The position numbers and the translations under genes were made by a program. This document shows, in pieces, positions 19,720 to 29,510 of a DNA stretch of 64,000 nt (position 1 is the first letter of the stretch; each line of letters begins with the position of its first letter). The notes beneath the pieces are model-generated. The model worked only from the letters and a program-made list of their open reading frames with translations. It searched no databases and had not been told where the DNA came from. Source of the stretch: Pseudomonadota bacterium (GTDB lineage: Bacteria > Pseudomonadota > Gammaproteobacteria > Legionellales > Legionellaceae); assembly GCA_020051095.1 (NCBI GenBank), contig JAGVJN010000041.1:1-64000 (forward strand), in the 5' to 3' direction.

Positions 19720-22700
19720 TTAGCCTTTTACATTTTGATCAAGCTTACTTATTTGATCATATGCCTTACGGGCAGGGGTATATCTTGGATGTTGCTGAAT
19801 GAGTTTTTCCAGAATCATGGTTGATTCAAGGCCTTCTCCTTGATGCCACTTGTTTAGGGCATCCATATACAACTCACCAGCACTTGTTTTGTCATTTAGT
19901 ACAGTATTATTGATGATTACTGGATGGACATAACTGCTGTTTTGCAAATAAAAGCCATCAAGAAGATAGAGCATCTTATCCGCATAATTGTAACCATTCT
20001 CCTGAGAAAGCTTTAACCATTTTTGTGCCGATTTCGCTTGCTCTTCCGAAGGGTGACCACTCATATCTAACATGGCCAATTGGTATTGGGCAAAGGCATT
20101 GTTATTTTTGGCTAGCTGCTCATAAATACTCCTCGCTTTATCCATGTCTGCCTGACCAGTCAAGCCATATTGATAAATACGGGCTAATGCCAAGCTCGCC
20201 TTATCATTACCCTGCTTTGCTGCTTGACGATAATAGTTGACCGCTTGATTCATATCAACGTCGGTTAACACGCCCGTCTCAGCAAATAATCCCATTTGAT
20301 ACAGCGCATCTTTATGTTTGAGATCAGCCGCTTGTTTAAACAAAGTCAATGCTTTGGATTGTCCACCATTCGCCTGTCCTGTCCAATGAAGTCTGGCTAA
20401 TAATGCAATCGCATCGGGTTGACCCTGTTCAGCCGCCTCTTCATACCAAAAAACAGCTTTTTCCATGTCGATAGGGCGATCTTTACCAATTTGATAGGCA
20501 AGTCCAAGATTGTAGTAAGCAAGTGGCAACTTCGCCTCTGCAGCTATCTGATAGGATTTGACAGCCTGTTTATAACGGTTCATAAATGTATCTAAGACAA
20601 ACCCTCGCGCTAGGGCGGCTTGGGGCAATTTATTCTCGGCTTTTCCATACCAATATTGTGCTTTTTGATAGTCTGGGTACTTGCCAATATCCCCTTGCTG
20701 ATAAAGTTTTGCTAATAAAAATTGGCCAATTGGATGTCCTTGTTGCGCTGATTTTGTATACCACTCACTAGCAAGTTGGCGATTTTGTTCCCCCAATAAA
20801 CCTTCATCATAGATATAGCCTAACTTCATTTGAGCAGTTGCATCCCCTTTTTCAGCAAATTGCTGATAGATTGTCATGGCATCTTTTGTTTTTTCAACGT
20901 CATTGGGTTGTGCCAAGTAGTAATCAGCAAGGAGCATACCAGCACGGGCATTCTCACTATTAACCGCTTTTTGCAATTCAAACATGAATGGTTTATTTTG
21001 CTTTTGGTACAAGATAGCTAAATTTAAATCTGCATATGAAAACCCTTGTTCTGCGGCTTGTTTGAGTAAATTTTCAGCGTCAGTCTCATCTTTATCGATT
21101 GACTCACCTGTCAGCATTTTACTGCCCACAATAAATAATTTAACCGCTGATGGATCTGCCTTTTCATACCAGTTTATCGCTTCTGAAGGATCTTGTTTCG
21201 TGCCGATGCCCCGATCATATAGCATCCCTAGCAATAAGGCTGCCTGTTTATCCCCTTCATCCACTAATTTACTGGCCATTTTAAAGGCACGTAGCTGATC
21301 GGACGGGTTTTCACTCACCGCATCATAGTAGGCCATTGGCAGATACGCTTCCGCAACTCCTTTAGCTGCAGCGCCTTTATATAATGATTTGACGAGTTTT
21401 TCTCGGTTTTGCTTCGCAAGGGTACTTAATCCCTGGTTATGTTGACGAACCAGCAAGTTAGCCAACTCATATTGAGCAGGCCCATACTGATTGGCAGCAG
21501 ATAAATAATACATATTTATAGACCGACTCTGATCCGGTTCGATCACTTGTAGGCCATCTTTATCACTATAGCCATATCGATAGATATTGGCCAAAGCATA
21601 TTGTGCATAGGCATTGCCTTTAAACGCAGCATCCGTCATCCAACTCAGTCCTTTTTCGTAATCGACTGGATCGGTTTTCCCTTCTAAGTATAAAATACCA
21701 AGGTTGTATTCTGCTCGAACATCACGTTGCAATGCTGCTAATTGATAATACACAATCGCTTGGGCTGAATCTTGTTTGACTCCCATGCCGTAATGATACA
21801 ATTGCCCCAATTCAAATTGCGCGTCTGAGTTACCTAGAATGGCCTGATTATACAACCGATAGACCGCTGCACGTAGGTTAGCATTTCGCTCCCATCCCAG
21901 AGTCAGTTGTTCTAAATAATCCACCTCTTTAGTCGGATCAGGATTTAGAAAGACAGGCTTGGTATTCACCATTGAGGCTTGCTCTGCTGGCTCAAGAATT
22001 AACATATCTTCTTTGAGTAATTCTTCGATATTACCATCCAATGAATAACGCGCTAAACGCCATTCTTTATTATGATTTTTAGTCAACATTTGAGCTAAAT
22101 AATCATAATAAAACTGCAAGGGAACATCATTTGCTTTGACAAATTCAAATTGAGGTGAGAACAAATCGCTACGCTTAAACTGAGTCATTTTAGGATAAGG
22201 GTTGTAACGATTTTCTTGAAGAAATTGTTTATTTTGCCATTGTTGTAAAATGCCGCCTAAATAATAGGTTGTGTCCTCAAACGTTTCAGCAGAATTATTT
22301 GAAACAAAATGAATGACATTCATTTCGGCCCGTCGTTTGTCTACCTCTTTTTCACTTTGCTCTGCTTTCGCTTTCCACACAGCCGCTTCTTTCTCATTAA
22401 CAGCCACCCCTTGCCCTTCTTGATACATTTGTGCCAAAGCTTGTTGAGCAACCACCGATCCTTTTTTCGCGGCTTTTAGCATCCATTCATAGGCTTGATT
22501 TAAATCATGGTTGCTGCTTTTAGGGTCTTGGTATTGCTTCGCTAATGCGACCATCGCAGAAACATTGCCTTCTTCAGCCGCTTTTTCATACCATGCTTTC
22601 GCAACACTGTCCCGACTTTCTTTTGTCGCTAATTCCGCAAGTTTTACCATCGCTGGGGTGAAATTTTGTTCCGCTGCTTTGGCAATTAAATCAATCCCTT

Positions 22701-23328
22701 TTGCACGGTCTTTTTTAATATTCTGACCGTTAAGATATAATAAACCGAGTTTATATTGCGCATTGGGAAATTTCTGTTTGGCCGATTTTTTTAACCAAAC
22801 TACCCCCATTTTTCGGGTGCTGTGATGCCGGCCTTCTAAAAAATCTCGCGCAAGTGCATATTGTCCAATGGGATCACCTGATTTAGCAGCTTGTACAGCA
22901 TATCGCCTGGATTTATCTGGGTTTTTCTCAACCCCATATCCATAAAGGTAAGCTGCCATGACATAATCTCTGGCATGAGTGTCTCCTGCTTCCGCTAAAT
23001 TTTTGAACCAGGTCATCGCTTCTTTAGGGTTTTGATTGACGGTTAACTCAAAGCGTGCCATAAACTGCTGGGCTAGCCAGTCACCTTGCTTGGCAGCTTG
23101 TTTGATATGCTCAATAGCCAGAAGATTGTTTTTCAAAACACCGTATCCATAGAGCTGCATTTTACCTAGGGCAAAATTGCTACTAGGACTTTTTTGTGCT
23201 TGTTCCATTAATTGTTGACCGGCTTTATCAAACTGGCCAAGCTGATAATCTTGCAAACCGGAAGTGGCATAGGAACCCACACTCATTGTTAGTGTGGTCA
23301 CACTTAACCATGTTTTGAAATTTGTCAT
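19720..23328 (-). CDS. enhC: Sel1-repeat enhanced entry protein EnhC
   Basis: A 1202-residue periplasmic protein made almost wholly of Sel1-like repeats (units of ~36 residues with A-x2-G and LA-Y motifs, for example AQFELGQLYHYGMGVKQD and AQYALANIYRYGY). A signal peptide covers the first ~22 residues. Length, repeat make-up and position after enhA and enhB match EnhC of L. pneumophila, where it aids entry and intracellular growth and restrains the lytic transglycosylase Slt, lowering release of muramyl peptides sensed by host NOD1. A non-repeat stretch (~350-480) interrupts the two repeat blocks. AGGGGAATTGCC precedes the ATG. Third gene of the enhABC operon, closed by a strong terminator. 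Confidence 0.93.
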   Translation of the reverse strand: MTNFKTWLSVTTLTMSVGSYATSGLQDYQLGQFDKAGQQLMEQAQKSPSSNFALGKMQLYGYGVLKNNLLAIEHIKQAAKQGDWLAQQFMARFELTVNQNPKEAMTWFKNLAEAGDTHARDYVMAAYLYGYGVEKNPDKSRRYAVQAAKSGDPIGQYALARDFLEGRHHSTRKMGVVWLKKSAKQKFPNAQYKLGLLYLNGQNIKKDRAKGIDLIAKAAEQNFTPAMVKLAELATKESRDSVAKAWYEKAAEEGNVSAMVALAKQYQDPKSSNHDLNQAYEWMLKAAKKGSVVAQQALAQMYQEGQGVAVNEKEAAVWKAKAEQSEKEVDKRRAEMNVIHFVSNNSAETFEDTTYYLGGILQQWQNKQFLQENRYNPYPKMTQFKRSDLFSPQFEFVKANDVPLQFYYDYLAQMLTKNHNKEWRLARYSLDGNIEELLKEDMLILEPAEQASMVNTKPVFLNPDPTKEVDYLEQLTLGWERNANLRAAVYRLYNQAILGNSDAQFELGQLYHYGMGVKQDSAQAIVYYQLAALQRDVRAEYNLGILYLEGKTDPVDYEKGLSWMTDAAFKGNAYAQYALANIYRYGYSDKDGLQVIEPDQSRSINMYYLSAANQYGPAQYELANLLVRQHNQGLSTLAKQNREKLVKSLYKGAAAKGVAEAYLPMAYYDAVSENPSDQLRAFKMASKLVDEGDKQAALLLGMLYDRGIGTKQDPSEAINWYEKADPSAVKLFIVGSKMLTGESIDKDETDAENLLKQAAEQGFSYADLNLAILYQKQNKPFMFELQKAVNSENARAGMLLADYYLAQPNDVEKTKDAMTIYQQFAEKGDATAQMKLGYIYDEGLLGEQNRQLASEWYTKSAQQGHPIGQFLLAKLYQQGDIGKYPDYQKAQYWYGKAENKLPQAALARGFVLDTFMNRYKQAVKSYQIAAEAKLPLAYYNLGLAYQIGKDRPIDMEKAVFWYEEAAEQGQPDAIALLARLHWTGQANGGQSKALTLFKQAADLKHKDALYQMGLFAETGVLTDVDMNQAVNYYRQAAKQGNDKASLALARIYQYGLTGQADMDKARSIYEQLAKNNNAFAQYQLAMLDMSGHPSEEQAKSAQKWLKLSQENGYNYADKMLYLLDGFYLQNSSYVHPVIINNTVLNDKTSAGELYMDALNKWHQGEGLESTMILEKLIQQHPRYTPARKAYDQISKLDQNVKG

Positions 23329-23366
23329 GGCAATTCCCCTGATTTATTCTTATCCATTTTTCTACT

Positions 23367-23882
23367 TTATTGGGCAGGTATGATGCCATAATACACCACT
23401 GACCGCAGTGCACCATTGCGAGAACTACTGCCCACTATCCAATAATTGCCTCGATTATTGAGACCAAATTTTACATTATTAAATTCGCATACGGTAATCG
23501 CATCCGCGCAATCGACCAATTCCCCATATTTTTTACCCGCATTTTTGACTGAGCAGGCAAATTTCATGCTGACTTCATTGATAGATAATACTGCCCATTG
23601 GTTAGGGTAAATGAGGTGATTTAAAAACATAGAGCGCGCTGATTCATCCTTTCTCAATTGATATAAAGTCAATTTTTGACCCAATTTATTATGGATAAAA
23701 TACATTGAATTTCGTTCGCCAACTGCGCCTGGCTTTAAATGCAGCAATCGCATGTCAAATTCATAACCCACATCACGACACCCTAATGGATTGGTGTTAT
23801 CGTCTTTTTTTTCTGCCTTTGCTATTGTAGAGACAGCCAATAGCGCCATGAAACTAATTAGTAAAACACGGATTTTATTCAT
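23367..23882 (-). CDS. enhB: enhanced entry protein EnhB
   Basis: A 171-residue exported protein (signal peptide to about FMALLAVSTIAKA). The mature part has four Cys (in LGCRDVGYEF, KFACSVKN, VDCADAITVCEF) likely forming two disulfides, and a beta-rich composition. I identify it as EnhB mainly from position, size and signal peptide between enhA and enhC; it has no enzymatic motif. It begins 7 bp after the enhA stop and is followed 38 bp later by enhC. Confidence 0.8.
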   Translation of the reverse strand: MNKIRVLLISFMALLAVSTIAKAEKKDDNTNPLGCRDVGYEFDMRLLHLKPGAVGERNSMYFIHNKLGQKLTLYQLRKDESARSMFLNHLIYPNQWAVLSINEVSMKFACSVKNAGKKYGELVDCADAITVCEFNNVKFGLNNRGNYWIVGSSSRNGALRSVVYYGIIPAQ

Positions 23883-23889
23883 AGTATTC

Positions 23890-24597
23890 TCACTGTGTTA
23901 CTGGACGAATCGTTACTTTAGTTCCTAAATGGTCATTGCCTTCGTTGGATAAATCAACAAAATAATGATTCATCCATTTAGCATCTCGAGTGAACATACG
24001 CACACAACCATGACTCGCTCTGTATCCTGGGATATCATGAGATCCATGCATTGCAAACCCTTTATGGAAATACATACAATAAGGCATCTTCGCGCCACCC
24101 CGGCCAATGGGAAAAACACCGGATTTACAATGCTCATTCTCCTTGCTGAAAAATCGGAAAATACCCGTCATGGTTAAACACGTTTTACTACTGTTATCAG
24201 AGCATCGATTACTTCCTGACGCAATTGGGCCCCAATGAACCATATTGCCATTTTTATCATAGGCTACCCAAGCGAGTTTATCTTGGTCTACGATAACTTG
24301 CTTCTCACCCTCTGATTTGATTTTAAGTGGGAAAGGAGCAACGTCAAATAAGGTTAAATATTTAAGGTTTTTGGGGACAACGATTGTTTTCCCACCCCAT
24401 AAATAATTATAAGTACGATTAAGGCGCTGAACGATGTCGCGCTGCTTTGGATCAGGGAACATTTTTTCCCAGCTCCCACTTGCCTTAATACACTCAAATT
24501 GCGGATATTTACACAACTCCTGCCCATAATACTTGACCGCAAAACTCGATGTTGCGGTTATAGTCATTATGCTGAAAAGTATGAGACATTTTTTCAT
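23890..24597 (-). CDS. enhA: L,D-transpeptidase family protein EnhA
   Basis: A 235-residue exported YkuD-type protein. After a signal peptide (~20 residues) the catalytic domain shows the diagnostic HGSHDIPGYRASHGCVRM, with the His, the Ser-His-Gly and the nucleophile Cys. The family makes 3-3 cross-links in peptidoglycan or links proteins to it. First gene of the enhABC operon (gaps of 7 and 38 bp), so a cell-wall role shared with EnhC is reasonable. Divergent from nadE across a gap of 132 bp that holds both promoters. Confidence 0.9.
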   Translation of the reverse strand: MKKCLILFSIMTITATSSFAVKYYGQELCKYPQFECIKASGSWEKMFPDPKQRDIVQRLNRTYNYLWGGKTIVVPKNLKYLTLFDVAPFPLKIKSEGEKQVIVDQDKLAWVAYDKNGNMVHWGPIASGSNRCSDNSSKTCLTMTGIFRFFSKENEHCKSGVFPIGRGGAKMPYCMYFHKGFAMHGSHDIPGYRASHGCVRMFTRDAKWMNHYFVDLSNEGNDHLGTKVTIRPVTQ

Positions 24598-24729
24598 TTG
24601 AGGAATCCCTTTTTTTAGTCTTCTTATATTTAATCTATAGCATAATTTTCAGAAAAAAGATCGCATCAAGATTTTAATTTTCTCTGTTCCTAAAGTACAA
24701 TAAGGTCAAATCGACCATATTAGACGGCC

Positions 24730-26331
24730 ATGTCAGACACCTTATATTTGTTATCCGCCCAAATTGATACCACTGTTGGCGCTATCGAACAAAATAAACA
24801 ACAGATTGTTGAAATTATAAAAAAATATCAAGCAAACCATGACCTAATTGTTTTCCCTGAATTATGCCTTTGTGGGTATCCAGCAGAAGATTTATTACTT
24901 CGACCAACGTTCATCCAAGCCACAGAAAAGGCCTTGAATGAAATTATCCCCGTCGTTAAATCGTCCTATGTCATCATTGGTTTTCCTAGAATGGTCGATG
25001 GGAAGCTTTATAACAGTGCAGCATTATTGCATGATGGAAAATGCGTTGCTTTTTATGATAAGCAGCGTTTGCCCAACTATGGCGTTTTTGACGAACAGCG
25101 CTACTTTCATCCTGGCACTCATCCTGCTCTCCAATGGACAATCAAAGGGCATCACTTCACCCTCGCCATTTGTGAAGATATTTGGGACGACAGGGTCATC
25201 ACCCCGGATATTGCTAAAACAACGGATCATCTCATTTGTATCAATGCCTCACCTTTTCACCTAAACAAACAAGCTCAACGATATGAGTTAGGCCACCGCT
25301 ATGCTCAATTAGGGATGAATCTAATCTATACCAACTTGGTGGGTGGTCAGGATGAGTTGATTTTTGATGGCTGCTCATTTATCTGGGATTCACACAATCA
25401 GCTAGTTTGCCAGCAACCTGCTTTCGCCACCTGCTGTGACAGCATCGTTTTACAAAAAAAATCCGCTAAAGGCCTGATATCCGAATTACCCGAAGGGGAT
25501 GCTTTGTTATATCAAGCCCTTTGTTCAGGCTTGGCAGCCTACGTGAATAAAAACAAATTCCCCGGCGTTGTGCTCGGACTTTCAGGGGGGATCGACTCGG
25601 CCTTAACCTTAGCGATCGCCGCAGATGCCCTTGGACCAGAAAGAGTAATCGCCGTTTCGATGCCATCTCGCTATACCGCCACCATCAGTAATGAAGATGC
25701 ACATCAACAGATAATGGCCATGGGCGTCAACCACCAAGTTTTTGATATTGAGCCCACATTCAAAGCGCTATTATCCACCATGATGCCAGCGATGAAACCA
25801 AATATCTTAGACATTGCTAAAGAAAACTGTCAGGCTAGAATTCGATGTGTGATGTTAATGGCTTTATCCAACCAAACGGGGCATATGCTTCTTAGTACCA
25901 GTAATAAAAGTGAATCAGCCGTTGGCTACACCACGATTTATGGCGATATGAGTGGTGGTTTTGCTATTTTGAAAGACGTCTTAAAAACGGAAGTCTATCG
26001 CTTAGCCAGTTATCGCAATCAAATAAGCCCTGTCATCCCAGAAAGAGTTATTTCCCGCCCGCCATCCGCGGAGCTAGCACCCAATCAATACGATCAGCTA
26101 AGCTTGCCTGAATATGATATCTTGGATGGCATTATTCGGCTGTATATGGAAGGGTTAAAAGACACCGATGAAATCATCGCCTCAGGGTATAACGCGAATA
26201 CAGTTCACCGAGTCATTGGCATGATACGCAATAATGAATATAAACGCCGACAAGCGCCCCCAGGCATCAAAGTCAGTCAGCGGGCTTTCGATCGCGACTG
26301 GCGGTACCCGCTAACCAATGGCTTTTACTAA
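24730..26331 (+). CDS. nadE: glutamine-dependent NAD+ synthetase
   Basis: A 533-residue bifunctional enzyme. Residues 1-~250 are the glutaminase (carbon-nitrogen hydrolase) domain with catalytic Glu in FPELCLCGYPAEDLL, Lys in YDKQRLPNYGVFDE and Cys in AICEDIWDD. Residues ~270-533 are the ATP-pyrophosphatase synthetase domain with LSGGIDSAL and the STSNKSE region. It converts deamido-NAD to NAD+ using ammonia channelled from glutamine. Shorter NadE forms lack the glutaminase. Single gene, divergent from enhA. Confidence 0.97.
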   Translation: MSDTLYLLSAQIDTTVGAIEQNKQQIVEIIKKYQANHDLIVFPELCLCGYPAEDLLLRPTFIQATEKALNEIIPVVKSSYVIIGFPRMVDGKLYNSAALLHDGKCVAFYDKQRLPNYGVFDEQRYFHPGTHPALQWTIKGHHFTLAICEDIWDDRVITPDIAKTTDHLICINASPFHLNKQAQRYELGHRYAQLGMNLIYTNLVGGQDELIFDGCSFIWDSHNQLVCQQPAFATCCDSIVLQKKSAKGLISELPEGDALLYQALCSGLAAYVNKNKFPGVVLGLSGGIDSALTLAIAADALGPERVIAVSMPSRYTATISNEDAHQQIMAMGVNHQVFDIEPTFKALLSTMMPAMKPNILDIAKENCQARIRCVMLMALSNQTGHMLLSTSNKSESAVGYTTIYGDMSGGFAILKDVLKTEVYRLASYRNQISPVIPERVISRPPSAELAPNQYDQLSLPEYDILDGIIRLYMEGLKDTDEIIASGYNANTVHRVIGMIRNNEYKRRQAPPGIKVSQRAFDRDWRYPLTNGFY

Positions 26332-26435
26332 GAAACATGATGCCCAACTTTTCGCGGAACCATACAGACCCAAGTCCGGGCCTGCCGCCTTAAATTTATA
26401 ATCCATCATGTCAAAAGTACGTTGGAGTAATTGTG

Positions 26436-27467
26436 ATGATAACCTTAATCCCTCATAATTCTGATTAGATCCGCCTCTTTGAAGACGAGAAGAATCGGTT
26501 GTTAGATATAGACGTGAATAACATCGTTATCATAGAACATATTGGAAGTACTGCTATTCCAGGTATTCATGCCAAACCTGTCATCGATATTTTAATTGCT
26601 GTTAGAAACTTGTCTGAATTTACTGAAAAGGAGATTCATAAAATTGAATCTCTAGGATATCGATATAACCCAAAATTCGAAACTCTCCTTCCTAATAGAC
26701 GTTATTTTCAAAACGAAGACATAAATGGTGTACGTACCTACCAAATACATATGGTTCAATACCCTTCTCCATGGTATGAGCAACCGATTTTGTTTAGAAA
26801 TTATTTGCGATCCTACGAGAATAGTTCTCGAGAATACGAGCAATTGAAATTTGAGTTGGCGCAAAAATTTGACAACACAATTGATTATGCAAATGGGAAG
26901 AATGATTTTTGTCTTAAAATTATGAAGTTAGCTTTTAACGATCCTAAAATTAATAAGCCATTTATAGAAACTCACAATCTCGTGGCGTTCATACCCCAGA
27001 TAGTATGCCATCCTGACTATGCTCATATGTTGGCCAATCCAGAATTTATAGAAAATTATGGCGTCGCTTATACCGAAGCGCAAGCATTACAGAGATTACA
27101 ATCCGACATTGAACATTATAACCAATTTGGTTTTGCTCCTTGGGCGTGGTATCACAAAGAAACAAAAAGGTATATGGGCAGAGGCGGCTTTAAAACTTTT
27201 ACCTTAAATGACCATAAGGAAATTGAGTTAACTTATCAGATAGATAGAAAATTTTGGAATCAGGGCTTTGCAAGTGAAATGGGTTTATCCTCAGTCGATT
27301 TTGCATTTAATACAATGCAATGGAAAGATATTGTTTGTTTTGCAGCATTTGAGAATTTAGTATCTCTGCAAGTTATGCAAAAATTAGGATTTAAATTTGA
27401 GAGGGATTTTATTCATGCGGGCATTACTCATAAATTACATCGATTGGTAGCAAACCAAAACAGTTGA
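26436..27467 (+). pseudogene. GrpB-GNAT fusion gene with early amber codon
   Basis: The frame starts at an ATG at 26436 with GGAG eight bases upstream. Ten codons later TAG at 26466-26468 stands where GrpB proteins have a conserved Trp (the pattern Pro-x-x-x-x-Trp-x-x-Leu-Phe), so a single TGG to TAG change explains it. From there the frame is open to 27467: a GrpB/UPF0157 domain (IEHIGSTAIPGIHAKPVIDI, HMVQY) to about 165 and a GNAT acetyltransferase of the RimJ/RimL type (NQGFASEMGLSSVDF, NLVSLQVMQKLGF). Restart at TTG 26499 behind GAGAAG would give 322 residues and lose only the first strand, so it could still be active. Function of GrpB is linked to nucleotidyl or CoA transfer, not settled. 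Confidence 0.65.
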
Positions 27468-27519
27468 ACAATTTAATTAAATTTAAAAAGTCATTCATAG
27501 CTTGGAAAGGTGATCTGAC

Positions 27520-27897
27520 ATGTCTAACACAGTCTTATTAAAACGTATTTGGCAATCCGTTTATGATCCAAATTTAGATTTGCGCTCAGTAATAAAACAA
27601 TATTTTCATCCCCAATATGAGCAATGTATCAATGGGGTCATCATGAATGTTGATGATTATATTGACCACGTTATAGAACAAAAACAGAATATGCAAATTG
27701 ATAGCATTGACTATAAACAGATGATTGAAGCTGGCGATGAGGTATTCGCCTTATATTATCCTAAAGGCTTCAATCGAGAAAATATGCCTGTCGAAGCGGA
27801 AGTGATTGCTTATTTTCAATTTAAAGAAAATCAACTGCTAAAAATACACGGGCAAGTCAGGTTGGTTAAAGGAAATTTATCTGATGTGGATATGTAA
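27520..27897 (+). CDS. SnoaL/NTF2-like small protein
   Basis: The 125-residue protein has the layout of the NTF2-like SnoaL fold: an N-terminal helix pair (LLKRIWQSVYDPNLD, then VIKQYFHPQYEQ), a Asp-rich loop and a curved sheet at the end (EVIAYFQFKENQLLKIHGQVRLV). Members range from cyclases to binding proteins, so no reaction can be named. It begins 52 bp after the GrpB-GNAT frame on the same strand, GAAAGGTG ahead of the ATG, and may share its message. Confidence 0.6.
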   Translation: MSNTVLLKRIWQSVYDPNLDLRSVIKQYFHPQYEQCINGVIMNVDDYIDHVIEQKQNMQIDSIDYKQMIEAGDEVFALYYPKGFNRENMPVEAEVIAYFQFKENQLLKIHGQVRLVKGNLSDVDM

Positions 27898-28103
27898 GGT
27901 AAGTAATTACTTTGCAGCCCAGAACACTATCATTTGAAACACACTTTTGGGTTAGCCAAACCTTAGCGCCGTCACATTCAGGATTTGAAATATTGTGAAC
28001 ATGGCTGGATTGATTAAAATTCATTTGTCGGGTGATTTTTATGTTATATTGAGAACTTTCTTACATCCAATAAGATTTATCAAATAACACCCGCAGGTGA
28101 TAG

Positions 28104-29270
28104 CTATTTCCCATGCCCAAAACATTGAGCAACGGAATTCGGAATTTCAATTTTACCGATAGGTGCTCCACTTGGCCCGAAGGCCAAGCCAACTGATTCC
28201 ACGGCTTTTGGATTTTTCTTCTGTTTATTAAAATGGTTTTCAAGTTTTTGGAAAAAGCTTTGCGAATATTTTAATGAAATGTCCGATGGTTTTGGCATTG
28301 GTTTTTGCTTAATTTCTGCCGAACTTTTAGACGGGGCCTTAATCCCATGCTTGACTTCCAAGACATCTGTTAATTGTTGTAATGCCGATTTACCAATCAT
28401 TTTTGCCACAGATGACACTTCATTTGACAATTGATCATCATGACTATCCGCTAACGAGTCACTGCTATTCGCTTTGTTTGGTAGAGAACGCTTAATATCA
28501 AGAACCGACTCCAATAACATATCTTTAAGCACATTCAGCGCTTCAGGTGATAATGTGGATTCCGATAAATCGGATTTGCTATAAAATTGCTTCAAACCAC
28601 TATGTATCAACCGGTGTTTTTTAAGACTACTATCTATCCAATAAAATTGGATAATACTTCCTTTACTTTGGTAGTAGATAGCGAATTTGCCCTCATGTTT
28701 TGCCTGGTCATGTGCGGTGTTTAACGTATCAGTGATAACAAGATTGGTCTTTAATCGCGTCATTTCTTCCTGACGCGTTCTTAACGCTTTACGCTCAAGC
28801 TCTGCTTCCTTCATGATCCGAATATAGGATGCTTCTTGCTCATCAATGATATTAACCATTTCCTTTTTTAGCGTTTGGATGACAAACTGCTTGAGTTGTT
28901 CGTCATTTTCAGCAAAATCAGTACTAATTTCCTTGATTATCCCATTGAATATACCCGTATTCGCTGAAGTGGTAGTCCATCCACCTTTTTGAATGAAATT
29001 TCTAAACGCTTGTAATCGGAGTAATGAATCTTTTTCAGATTGTAAGGTTTTAATAAGCGTATCTAGCTCTGGGCCACGGGAGCGAGAGAATGAGGCAATC
29101 CAATTCCACCAGCCCCCCTTGCCAAGATAGTTATCTTTTGCCTGAGTCAACCGTTCGACTAGCGCCTCTTGGTTTTGTGGTGAAGAGTTTGAAATAAGTT
29201 CAATGAGATTTTGAGCGACATCAAAGAGATGCAGTATTAATTCTGATTTACTATATTTTTTGCTTGGCAT
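28104..29270 (-). CDS. helix-rich cytosolic protein of unknown function
   Basis: A 388-residue protein I do not recognise. AAAGGGAGG lies five bases ahead of the ATG at 29270, which is preferred to upstream frames. Features: an N-terminal helical region, an unusual LGKGGWWNWIASFSRSRG stretch (~55-72), a coiled coil at ~130-185 (KKEMVNIIDEQEASYIRIM onward to EEMTRLKTNL), a central mixed domain, and a low-complexity Ser/Asp/Lys/Pro linker to the C-terminus. No signal peptide or membrane segment. The build fits a Dot/Icm substrate, but its last 20 residues lack a clear Glu-rich block, so the call is open. Confidence 0.6.
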   Translation of the reverse strand: MPSKKYSKSELILHLFDVAQNLIELISNSSPQNQEALVERLTQAKDNYLGKGGWWNWIASFSRSRGPELDTLIKTLQSEKDSLLRLQAFRNFIQKGGWTTTSANTGIFNGIIKEISTDFAENDEQLKQFVIQTLKKEMVNIIDEQEASYIRIMKEAELERKALRTRQEEMTRLKTNLVITDTLNTAHDQAKHEGKFAIYYQSKGSIIQFYWIDSSLKKHRLIHSGLKQFYSKSDLSESTLSPEALNVLKDMLLESVLDIKRSLPNKANSSDSLADSHDDQLSNEVSSVAKMIGKSALQQLTDVLEVKHGIKAPSKSSAEIKQKPMPKPSDISLKYSQSFFQKLENHFNKQKKNPKAVESVGLAFGPSGAPIGKIEIPNSVAQCFGHGK

Positions 29271-29471
29271 CATGCCCTCCCTTTCGCTTTCGATCATACT
29301 TTCCCTGAAACCCTTTCTACCAGGTAATCATTTTTTTACACGCACTGTCAAGATCATTCTGATAAATAATAAAAGGGGGCAAGAATCCTAGCGTATTTTA
29401 AAACCATTTGAAAGTAATATTTCCAGGACTTAGGATATTTAAAGGTTCTGTCTTGAAAAATATATGGAAGT

Positions 29472-29492
29472 GGTTAAGATAATATCTTAACC
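29472..29492 (+). promoter_or_regulatory. 10-bp palindrome over the promoter of the beta-barrel operon
   Basis: GGTTAAGATA (29472-29481) and TATCTTAACC (29483-29492) form a perfect inverted repeat with one central base. TTGAAA at 29453-29458 with TAAGAT at 29475-29480 (16-bp spacer) would put the -10 box inside it, so a repressor bound here would block the promoter. It could alternatively form an RNA stem followed by TTTTCA. Confidence 0.5.
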
Positions 29493-29510
29493 TTTTCACA
29501 TAGGGTCATC

